From Candidatus Brevibacterium intestinigallinarum (GTDB lineage: Bacteria > Actinomycetota > Actinomycetes > Actinomycetales > Brevibacteriaceae), in NCBI GenBank assembly GCA_019117325.1, contig DWZY01000247.1, positions 1-6,598 of the forward strand: 6,598 nt of DNA. Direction: 5' to 3'. Numbering within the stretch: position 1 is the first letter of the stretch; each line of letters opens with the position of its first letter. Under the pieces are notes generated by a model that was not told where the DNA came from, did not search any database, and saw nothing but the letters and a program-made list of their open reading frames with translations. Both the position numbers and the translations under genes were made by a program. Below, piece by piece: positions 1 through 5,570 of the stretch.

Positions 1-95
1 AGGGCAAGTTCGTCAAGGGCCACGAGTGGGGCGGCCGCGAGGAGGCCGAGCGCATCGTGAACGAGTCCATCGAGCGGTTCCAGAAGCAGGGCTGA
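1..95 (+). CDS. C-terminal end of an unrecognised protein (5' end outside window)
   Basis: Reading from base 3, an open frame of 30 codons runs to a TGA at 93-95; its start lies before the window. The peptide begins GKFVKGHEWGGREEAER and ends in a charged, probably helical tail (residues IVNESIERFQKQG). I do not recognise the family, and no catalytic motif can be assigned from so short a piece. That it is coding is inferred from the G/C-rich third positions (AAG, TTC, GTC, GAG, ATC, AAC) and from the non-coding gap and strong hairpin that follow its stop. It is on the same strand as the glyoxalase-like gene, but 191 bases, a hairpin and a separate promoter-like box separate them, so they are probably not one operon. 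Confidence 0.6.
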   Translation, partial: GKFVKGHEWGGREEAERIVNESIERFQKQG

Positions 96-160
96 GCCCA
101 GGGCTGACCGTACGGCCCGACCGCATGCAGCGAGGCTGACCGGCCCCGCCTGCGCGCCCT

Positions 161-211
161 CTGCGCCCCTCCCGATCCGCGCTGTCTGCGCGGGTCGCAG
201 GAGGGGCGCAG
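161..211 (+). terminator. Very long stem-loop after the first gene, probable terminator
   Basis: Bases 161-172 (CTGCGCCCCTCC) are perfectly complementary to 200-211 (GGAGGGGCGCAG). Directly inside, 173-182 pairs with 188-197 through 10 pairs including one U-G wobble. A two-base CA bulge (198-199) and a five-base loop TGTCT (183-187) complete the structure. The total is 22 base pairs in 51 bases. It starts 65 bases after the stop of the upstream gene and ends 27 bases before the next -10 box. The following bases (TGCATTCAT) are only mildly T-rich, so this would be a tail-poor hairpin terminator of the kind often proposed in high-GC actinobacteria. A processed small RNA or repeat element is an alternative. 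Confidence 0.6.
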
Positions 212-237
212 TGCATTCATCCGACCCCCGAACGACT

Positions 238-243
238 TAGGAT
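238..243 (+). promoter_or_regulatory. Candidate -10 box of the glyoxalase-like gene
   Basis: TAGGAT fits the actinobacterial housekeeping sigma -10 consensus (TANNNT). It lies 43 bases before the ATG at 287, so transcription would start near base 250 with a leader of roughly 37 bases. The -35 position 17 bases upstream (215-220, ATTCAT) is a poor match to TTGACA, which is common in these organisms. The same hexamer stands in front of the RND gene on the other strand. Confidence 0.45.
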
Positions 244-269
244 GCCCTCACTAAAGAGTTCGCGCGGAA

Positions 270-285
270 TGTGACACTCTGCACA
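270..285 (+). promoter_or_regulatory. CRP/GlxR-like operator candidate (TGTGA-N6-GCACA)
   Basis: The 16 bases match the CRP-family consensus TGTGA-N6-TCACA, to which actinobacterial GlxR-type regulators also bind, at 9 of 10 defined positions. The motif ends two bases before the ATG at 287 and lies downstream of the candidate -10 box, about +20 to +36 from the expected start site. A bound regulator there would be expected to repress by blocking transcription. The match is by eye only; one such site by chance in a short upstream region is unlikely but possible. Confidence 0.35.
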
Positions 286-286
286 T

Positions 287-928
287 ATGCATCTCGATCA
301 CGTTTCCTTCGCCGCTGAACACGACGGGCTCGAGGCCACCGCCGCGCGGCTGGCGGACGCCCTGGGCATCGAGGCCTACGACGGCGGCGTGCACCCGCGG
401 TTCGGCACCCGCAATCTGGTGTTCCCGCTGACCGGGGGCCACTACCTCGAGGTCGTCGAGCCCCTCGAGCACCCCGCCACCCTCTCCACGCCCTTCGGCC
501 AGGCCGTCCGCGCCCGCAGCGAGATGGGCGGCGGCTGGATGGGCTGGGTCGTCCGCGTCGACGACCTGGCACGCGTCGAGGAGCGCCTGGAGCGCAAGGC
601 CGTCGACGGCAATCGCACCCCTCCCGGCCATGACGAGGTCGTCTGGAAGCAGATCGGCATCAAGGGGCTCATCGCCGACCCCCAGCTGCCGTACTTCATC
701 CACTGGGTCTCCCCGCAGACGCAGCACCCCTCGCAGCTGGGACCGCGCAACGACGCCGCGATCGCAGAGATCTCGATCGCCGGCGACCGCGACCGCGTCC
801 GCGACTGGCTGGGCACGGACGCGAAGAAGCCGATCTCCGAGATCAGCATCGACTGGGTCGCCCCGCACGGCGCCCCGGGCATCCAGTCCGTCACCTTCGA
901 GACCCCGCGCGGCGCCGTCACGATCTGA
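287..928 (+). CDS. Glyoxalase-like domain (VOC superfamily) protein
   Basis: A 213-residue soluble protein resembling the glyoxalase-like domain family (Glyoxalase_3 type) of the vicinal oxygen chelate superfamily. It opens with MHLDHVSFAA, the usual first strand of a VOC module with a potential metal-binding His5. GGVHPRFGTRN (33-43) and YLEVVEP (53-59) are the conserved signatures. WMGWVVRVDD (84-93), PYFIHW (135-140) and LGPRN (151-155) follow, and a second beta-rich module closes with IQSVTFETPRGAV (199-211). VOC enzymes bind a divalent metal and act on substrates such as glutathione adducts, catechols or antibiotics; this subgroup has no settled reaction, so the substrate is unknown. ATG 287 is chosen because the frame is closed just upstream (TGA at 272) and the family starts at this motif. 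No clear Shine-Dalgarno precedes it, which is odd. It has its own candidate promoter and operator and converges on the CPBP gene. Confidence 0.9.
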   Translation: MHLDHVSFAAEHDGLEATAARLADALGIEAYDGGVHPRFGTRNLVFPLTGGHYLEVVEPLEHPATLSTPFGQAVRARSEMGGGWMGWVVRVDDLARVEERLERKAVDGNRTPPGHDEVVWKQIGIKGLIADPQLPYFIHWVSPQTQHPSQLGPRNDAAIAEISIAGDRDRVRDWLGTDAKKPISEISIDWVAPHGAPGIQSVTFETPRGAVTI

Positions 929-940
929 CCCTGCGTCAGA
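924..940. terminator. Small hairpin between convergent genes
   Basis: TCTGAC (924-929) pairs with GTCAGA (935-940) around a five-base loop CCTGC. It overlaps the stop codon of the glyoxalase-like gene and lies in the 24-base gap before the stop of the opposing CPBP gene. The position suits a bidirectional terminator, but the stem is only six pairs and there is no T-run on either strand, so support is weak. Confidence 0.25.
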
Positions 941-952
941 ACCTGGCGGAGC

Positions 953-1765
953 TCACCCGGTCGGGTCGACGAGGTGCAGCACTCCGGGCGCGGTGAAGCC
1001 CACGACATCGATGATGATGTGCGCCCACACGAACGGCATGACGGCTGACCCCGGCCGCGCCGCGCCCTGCCCCACACCAGCGACACCTGCTCCCGCGCGC
1101 GCCCGCTCCCAGCGCAGCGCGCACCAGCCGAACAGCAGGCCCATCGCCACGTTGCCCACGAACGGGCCCACCCCCTGATACAGGTGGTAGCTGCCGCGCA
1201 GCACCGCCAGCGACACGATGATCGTCCACGGCGACCACCCTGCCGCGGCCAGCCGGATCCGCAGGTACCCCATGAGGAGCACCTCCTCCAGCAGGCCGTT
1301 CTTCACGGCCGCCAGCACCAGCACCGGCACCGTCCACCAGTGGGCGCCCAAGTTGTCCGTGCTGATCTGCGCGGTGAGCCCCAGCCCGCGACCGGCCGCG
1401 TAGATGACCAGCGTGCCCGCTCCGATGAGCAGGAACAGCAGGACACCCCGCCCGAGGTCGCGGCCGGCCGCCCGTCCCCCGGCCACTCCCAGCCGGGTGA
1501 GGACCGGGGGCAGCCCGGATCCGCCGGGCAGCAGCCGGTCACGACTGAGCAGGAGCAGCGCGAGGGCCACCGGCACCAGCGCGAAGCCGATCCCCAGCAG
1601 CTGGTACGTGAGGTCGAACCAGGGGCGCTCGTTCGCGGAGACGTTCAGGCGCGCCTGCGCATCCGCCAGCGGTCCCCGCGACAGCAGATCGAGCAGGCGG
1701 ACGACCGCGTAGACCCCCGACTCCCCCAGGCTCAGCGCGACGACGACGAGCACCTCGAGGAGCAC
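953..1765 (-). CDS. CPBP family intramembrane glutamic endopeptidase (CAAX protease-like)
   Basis: A 270-residue polytopic membrane protein of the CPBP/ABI (Rce1-like) family, intramembrane proteases used in prenyl-protein processing, bacteriocin immunity or unknown maturation steps. Membrane segments are seen at about 3-24, 52-73, 107-124, 144-156, 178-190 and 200-217. The active-site motifs are E160-E161 (EEVLLMGYL), H194 (RGSYHLYQG) and H249xxxD253 (HIIID), so the putative catalytic Glu and His residues are present. The usual Arg of EExxxR is Met165 here, and the Phe of FxxxH is Arg190; the RGSYHLYQG form is typical of an actinobacterial branch. An Ala/Gly-rich stretch (222-240) interrupts the last part. 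The start is GTG at 1765, preceded by GGGGA three bases upstream. The frame is open back to 1840 but holds no ATG, GTG or TTG there, only CTG codons, one of which overlaps the RND stop. It follows the RND gene by 65 bases and is probably co-transcribed with it; its substrate is unknown. Confidence 0.88.
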   Translation of the reverse strand: MLLEVLVVVALSLGESGVYAVVRLLDLLSRGPLADAQARLNVSANERPWFDLTYQLLGIGFALVPVALALLLLSRDRLLPGGSGLPPVLTRLGVAGGRAAGRDLGRGVLLFLLIGAGTLVIYAAGRGLGLTAQISTDNLGAHWWTVPVLVLAAVKNGLLEEVLLMGYLRIRLAAAGWSPWTIIVSLAVLRGSYHLYQGVGPFVGNVAMGLLFGWCALRWERARAGAGVAGVGQGAARPGSAVMPFVWAHIIIDVVGFTAPGVLHLVDPTG

Positions 1766-1781
1766 CTGTCCCCGGGACAGG
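1765..1781 (-). promoter_or_regulatory. 17-base palindrome over the CPBP start codon and Shine-Dalgarno
   Basis: The plus strand reads CCTGTCCC-C-GGGACAGG, a perfect inverted repeat of eight bases around a single central base. On the minus strand it contains the GGGGA ribosome binding site (1769-1773) and reaches the first base of the GTG start. In RNA it would fold as a six-pair stem (CCUGUC/GACAGG) with a five-base loop and mask the ribosome site; as DNA it has the symmetry of a dimeric repressor operator. The symmetry is certain, the function is inferred. Confidence 0.45.
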
Positions 1782-1798
1782 GGGCCGGTGCTCCTGGG

Positions 1799-1818
1799 CT
1801 CCGCCGCGGCGGCGGGAG
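1799..1818 (-). terminator. GC-rich hairpin just after the RND stop codon
   Basis: On the minus strand CTCC-C-GCCG-CCG-CGGC-GGAG forms an eight-pair stem with one bulged C and a three-base loop, starting 12 bases after the RND stop. It contains the 12-base palindrome CCGCCGCGGCGG (1801-1812). No T-run follows, so it could be a partial terminator or attenuator between RND and CPBP, an RNA stabiliser, or only a by-product of GC-rich sequence. Confidence 0.3.
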
Positions 1819-1830
1819 GCTGTGAGCCGC

Positions 1831-4800
1831 TCAGTGCTCAGGACCCCGATCCGTGCGGGGCTCCTGGTCACCGAAGGTGCGGCGGTCCGTGTGCACATCC
1901 GATTCCGAGGCCGTGCCCGAGCCCGAGTCCGCAGTGGCCCCGTCCGAGGCCCGGCCCGATCGGCCGGCGGCGTGGTCCTCCGGAGTCCCCCCGGCCTCGG
2001 GCGCGGTGTTCCGTTCCGCAGCGGCCGACGCTGCGGCCGCCGACCCTGCGGCAGTCGATCCCGAGCCTGCCGAACCTGCAGCCACCGTGCTCGCGGCCGC
2101 CCGGTCGCGGGTCATGTCGCGGATCTGCTGCTTCTCCCGGCGGCGCTCCTTGGCGCCCTCGACGAGCGAGTAGAGGACCGGCACCAGGATGAGCGTGAGG
2201 ATCGTGGAGCTCACGAGTCCGCCGATGACGACGATCGCCAGCGACTGCGACACGAACAGGCCGCCGCCGGTCAGCCCCAGTCCCATGGGGATGAGCGCGA
2301 AGATCGTCGCGGCCGCCGTCATGAGGATGGGGCGGTAGCGCAGTCGCGCGCCCTGCACGATCGCAGTGCGCAGGTCGACGCCGCGCTCGCGGAACTGGTT
2401 GATGAGGTCGATGAGGACGATCGCGTTCGTGACGACGACACCGATGAGCATGAGCAGACCGATGAGCGCCGTGAGCCCCAGCGGCGTGTCCGTCAGCAGC
2501 AGCAGTCCGATCGAGCCGGTCGCCGCGAACGGGATCGACACGAGGAGGATGAACGGCTGGATGAGCGAGCGGAACGTCGCGACCATGATGACGAACACCA
2601 GCAGGATCGCGACGAGCATCGCGATGCCCATCTGCACGAACGCGTCGGTCATCTCCTCGGTCGCACCGCCCAGATCCACCTGGACGCTGTCTGGCAGCTC
2701 GTGCGCGTCGATCGCCTCCTGAACGTTCTGGCCCACGAGGCCCAGGTCGTCGCCCGACGGCGTCGCGGAGACGGTGACGGCCCGCAGCCCGTCGACGCGG
2801 GTGATCGTGGGCGAGGTCGTCTCCTCCGTCACGTCTGCGACGTCATCGAGCTGGATAGTCTCCGGCTGGGGCGCGGCCGGCGCCATGTCGCCGGGCATGC
2901 CCGGCATCTCCGGAGTCGCGGCCTCGGGTGCGGAGTCCGCAGAGACCGGGGTCGCCTCGAACTCGAACTCGCGCAGCTCCTGCACGCTCGAGACATCCCC
3001 CTGGAAGAGGAGGACGCTGCGGCCCACGTCGTCGATGATGAGCTGGCCCAGCTGCTGGCCGCGCATTGCGCGCGAGACGAGCTGGCCGATGCTCTGCTCC
3101 GTGAGGCCGTAGTCGGCGGCCGCCTCGTGGTCGATCGCGACCTCGACGACCGGCTGCACCGCGACGGTGTCGTCCGTGACGGACTGGATGCCGTCGACGT
3201 CCGCCAGCGTCTCGCGCAGGTCTGCCGCGGCGTCCTCGAGCTCGTCCAGGTCGTTGCCCGTCAGCCGCACGTCGATCGTCGAGCTCGCGCCCATCGAGGA
3301 GGCGGACAGGACCTCGATCGTGCCGGCGTCCTCGATCGTGTCGAGCTCCTCCTGGAGGTCGGCGCCCAGGGCCTCGGCGTTCGCGCCCTCGCGCAGGTTC
3401 ACGATGTACTGCGCGGACGTGCCGCCGGTCCCACCCATCGAGAACTCGTCGCCGCCGCCGCTGATGCTCACCATGGACGACTCGACGTCATCGAACCCGG
3501 CCATGACGTCCTCGACCTCGCGGGCCTGCTCCGAGGCCTCGTCGAGGTCCGTGCCCGGCTCGAAGTCCTGGGACACCTGGATCATGGGCTCACCCGTGTC
3601 GCCCAGCAGCTCGGTCTTGAGCAGCGGGGTCATCGCGAGGGTGCCCGCGAAGACGAGCACGGCGGTGATGAGGACGATGACGGGGTGGCGCAGCGTCCAG
3701 CGGACGATCGGCACGTACGTCTTCTGCAACCGGGTGACCGGCTGGTGCATCGCGGCCAGCTCATCGATCGTGCTGGCCTCGCCCTCCTCCGCGCGGGCGG
3801 CGGTGATGACCGGCAGCTCGCCGGTGGAGCGCCGGCCCGACGGGTTCGCCGGGTCGATGGGGCGCTTCGCGGCCTCCCGGCGCTCCGTGCGCCACTGGGC
3901 GAGCGTCGCCGCCCGCTCCCGCTTCCAGAGCTTCTTCTGGTCACGGGTGAGCTTCGCCTCCTTGCCGCGTCGCGACAGGAACCAGTACGCGAGCACCGGC
4001 ACGATCGTGAGGGCGACGAAGAGGGAGGCCAGCAGCGCGACGGAAGCGGTGAGGGCGAAGGGCCGGAACAGCTCGCCGGTCTGCCCGCCCACGAACGCGA
4101 CCGGCAGGAACACGGCGACCGTCACGAGGGTCGAGGCGGTGATCGCGGTCGCGACCTCGCCCACCGCCGCACGGATGTTCTCAGCCTTGTCTCCGCCCAG
4201 CGCGTGCCGGCGGCGGATCGCCTCGACGACGACGATCGAGTCGTCCACGACGCGGCCGATGCTGATCGTCAGCGCCGCCAGCGTCAGCATGTTGAGGGTG
4301 TAGCCCGTGGTCCACAGCCCGATGAGGGTGATGAGCAGGGAGACGGGAATGGAGATCGCGGTGATGATCGTCGCGCGGACGCTCAGCAGGAACACGAGGA
4401 TGACGAGCACAGCGAAGCCCAGGCCCAGGAGGCCCTCGACCAGCAGGTCCTCGATCGACTGCTCGATGAAGGGGGCCTGGTCGAAGAGGGTGACGAACTC
4501 GACGTCATCGCCCAGCGTCGCCTCGACCTCCTGCAGCGCCTCCTCGACGCCCTGTGACACCTCGACGGTGTTGCCGTCCGGCGTCTTGAGGACCTGCAGC
4601 ATGAGCGAGTCCTCGCCGTTCGTGCGCGAGACCGAGCTCGCGGGCGCTTCGACGAGGTCGACGTCCGCGACGTCGCTGACAGCCACGGGCCCGTCCGCGC
4701 CCGCGACGATGAGGTCGCGGATCTGCTCGACCGAGGTGAGCCTGCTGCCCACCTCGACGGGTGCGGCTCCGCTGTCCGTCTCCAGCTGGCCGGGCGAGGA

Positions 4801-5436
4801 GGGCACGCCGTTCGCCTGCAGCAGTCCGGCGAGCGTGTCGATGGAGACGCCCTCGTCCTCGAGGTCGTCCTCACGGACGGTGATCTCGACCTGGAGGGGC
4901 TTCTGCCCGGTCACGACGACGCTGCGCACACCCTCGACGTCACTGAGCTCCGGGACGGCGACGTCCTCGAGGTCCGCCGCGAGGTCATTCACGTCGCCCG
5001 GGCTGCTGACGGAGAGCATGACGATCGGGAAGTCCGCCAGGCCGCCGGCCATGACGGACGGCTCGACGCCGTCGGGCAGCGAGGACTCCACCTGGGACAC
5101 TGCGCGCTGCAGGGACCGGACGACCTCATCGGAGTCCGTGCCGTAGTCGGTCTCGACGACCACCTGGGACGAGCCCGCGGTGGACGTGGACTGGATGCTC
5201 TCGACGGCCTCGACGCCGGTGAGCGCCTCCTCGAGCGGGGCGGTCACCTCGCGCTCGACGGCCTCCGGGGACGCGCCCTCGTACTGGGCGGAGACGAACG
5301 CCTGCGGCAGTTCGAGCGGCGGGAACAGCTCCTGCTTGAGCGATGCGGTGCCGATCACCCCGAAGACCGCGGCACAGAGGGTGACAAGGGCGATGAGGGC
5401 GCGATTGCGCAGACTCAGGCGAGTGAGGGCGAGCAC
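1831..5436 (-). CDS. RND (HAE1/SwrC-type) efflux permease
   Basis: A 1201-residue member of the AcrB/HAE1 superfamily, which exports drugs, lipopeptides or other amphiphiles using the proton gradient. The classic duplicated layout is visible. TM1 is at about 11-31, followed by a first extracytoplasmic porter domain to about 330. TM2-TM6 lie at 333-351, 357-376, 380-402, 428-450 and 462-487. After a long cytoplasmic loop comes TM7 (585-604), a second porter domain, and TM8-TM12 (936-955, 961-981, 987-1009, 1037-1055, 1065-1091). TM4 carries GRVVDDSIVVVEA with Asp398-Asp399, the proton-relay pair of HAE1 members; heavy-metal RND pumps differ here. The TM10 Lys of AcrB (Lys940) is Thr1003 in GVVVTNAIVLID, as in Gram-positive SwrC/YerP-like pumps. 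Unusual parts are the charged loop 488-575, a Pro/Ala/Met-rich insert (831-858) and a 110-residue Ala/Ser/Gly then acidic tail (1092-1201). The GTG start at 5436 is fixed by AAGGA five bases upstream. No adaptor gene is adjacent. The substrate is unknown. Confidence 0.95.
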   Translation of the reverse strand: MLALTRLSLRNRALIALVTLCAAVFGVIGTASLKQELFPPLELPQAFVSAQYEGASPEAVEREVTAPLEEALTGVEAVESIQSTSTAGSSQVVVETDYGTDSDEVVRSLQRAVSQVESSLPDGVEPSVMAGGLADFPIVMLSVSSPGDVNDLAADLEDVAVPELSDVEGVRSVVVTGQKPLQVEITVREDDLEDEGVSIDTLAGLLQANGVPSSPGQLETDSGAAPVEVGSRLTSVEQIRDLIVAGADGPVAVSDVADVDLVEAPASSVSRTNGEDSLMLQVLKTPDGNTVEVSQGVEEALQEVEATLGDDVEFVTLFDQAPFIEQSIEDLLVEGLLGLGFAVLVILVFLLSVRATIITAISIPVSLLITLIGLWTTGYTLNMLTLAALTISIGRVVDDSIVVVEAIRRRHALGGDKAENIRAAVGEVATAITASTLVTVAVFLPVAFVGGQTGELFRPFALTASVALLASLFVALTIVPVLAYWFLSRRGKEAKLTRDQKKLWKRERAATLAQWRTERREAAKRPIDPANPSGRRSTGELPVITAARAEEGEASTIDELAAMHQPVTRLQKTYVPIVRWTLRHPVIVLITAVLVFAGTLAMTPLLKTELLGDTGEPMIQVSQDFEPGTDLDEASEQAREVEDVMAGFDDVESSMVSISGGGDEFSMGGTGGTSAQYIVNLREGANAEALGADLQEELDTIEDAGTIEVLSASSMGASSTIDVRLTGNDLDELEDAAADLRETLADVDGIQSVTDDTVAVQPVVEVAIDHEAAADYGLTEQSIGQLVSRAMRGQQLGQLIIDDVGRSVLLFQGDVSSVQELREFEFEATPVSADSAPEAATPEMPGMPGDMAPAAPQPETIQLDDVADVTEETTSPTITRVDGLRAVTVSATPSGDDLGLVGQNVQEAIDAHELPDSVQVDLGGATEEMTDAFVQMGIAMLVAILLVFVIMVATFRSLIQPFILLVSIPFAATGSIGLLLLTDTPLGLTALIGLLMLIGVVVTNAIVLIDLINQFRERGVDLRTAIVQGARLRYRPILMTAAATIFALIPMGLGLTGGGLFVSQSLAIVVIGGLVSSTILTLILVPVLYSLVEGAKERRREKQQIRDMTRDRAAASTVAAGSAGSGSTAAGSAAAASAAAERNTAPEAGGTPEDHAAGRSGRASDGATADSGSGTASESDVHTDRRTFGDQEPRTDRGPEH

Positions 5437-5441
5437 AGGTG

Positions 5442-5446
5442 TCCTT
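5442..5446 (-). promoter_or_regulatory. Ribosome binding site of the RND gene
   Basis: AAGGA on the minus strand, five bases before the GTG at 5436. It is the clearest Shine-Dalgarno in the window and decides the GTG start. Confidence 0.7.
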
Positions 5447-5469
5447 CAGAGCGTGGGTGCGACACGGTC

Positions 5470-5475
5470 ATCCTA
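5470..5475 (-). promoter_or_regulatory. Candidate -10 box of the RND gene
   Basis: The minus strand reads GTAGGATGACC; TAGGAT matches the housekeeping -10 consensus. Transcription would begin near 5463, giving a leader of about 27 bases that includes the ribosome binding site. No good -35 hexamer lies 17-18 bases upstream; that position is occupied by an inverted repeat, which suggests the promoter is weak or depends on an activator. Confidence 0.5.
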
Positions 5476-5492
5476 CGCCGCGCGCGCTTCCC

Positions 5493-5517
5493 ACCGGGGT
5501 GGGGAAAACCACCCGGT
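5493..5517 (-). promoter_or_regulatory. Inverted repeat at the -35 region of the RND promoter
   Basis: On the plus strand ACC-G-GGGTGG (5493-5502) pairs with CCACCCGGT (5509-5517) around GGAAAA (5503-5508): nine pairs with one bulged G. A third copy of the half-motif, CCACC, lies at 5491-5495. The minus-strand loop is TTTTCC. It ends exactly at the predicted -35 position, so an operator for a dimeric regulator of the pump is the preferred reading; a terminator for the upstream membrane-protein gene is the alternative. Confidence 0.4.
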
Positions 5518-5527
5518 CCTGCTCTCG

Positions 5528-5547
5528 GAGACCACCGCGGCGGCCTC
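5528..5547 (-). terminator. Hairpin after the membrane-protein gene, possible terminator
   Basis: On the minus strand GAGGCCGCC and GGTGGTCTC pair through nine positions, two of them G-U, around a central GC (an effective stem of eight with a CGCG loop). It begins 23 bases after the stop of the Pro/Gln-rich membrane protein and precedes the RND promoter. No T-run follows. Confidence 0.3.
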
Positions 5548-5570
5548 TCAGCAGCCTCGGAGCAGGCCCC

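Noticed and set aside
87..144. Short direct repeats of GGCTGACCG-like sequence after the first stop codon
   Set aside because: Only partial copies at irregular spacing; too short to call a repeat element.
251..868. Minus-strand open frame of 205 codons opposite the VOC gene
   Set aside because: Asp/Val/Leu/Gly-rich shadow of the well-supported plus-strand gene, without a ribosome binding site.
1184..1825. Plus-strand open frame of 213 codons opposite the CPBP gene
   Set aside because: Gln/Arg/Pro-rich composition, no recognisable domain; the minus strand carries clear CPBP motifs over the same bases.
1821..1834. TGTGA-like motif near the RND-CPBP junction as a second CRP site
   Set aside because: The half-sites are spaced five rather than six bases apart and the right half does not match TCACA well.
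1822..4557. A 911-codon open frame on the plus strand, antisense to the RND gene
   Set aside because: Its product is dominated by Arg, Asp, His, Glu and Gln with no domain or membrane pattern. It is what the complement of GTC/GAC/GAG-rich codons produces, and the minus-strand frame encodes a complete RND permease.
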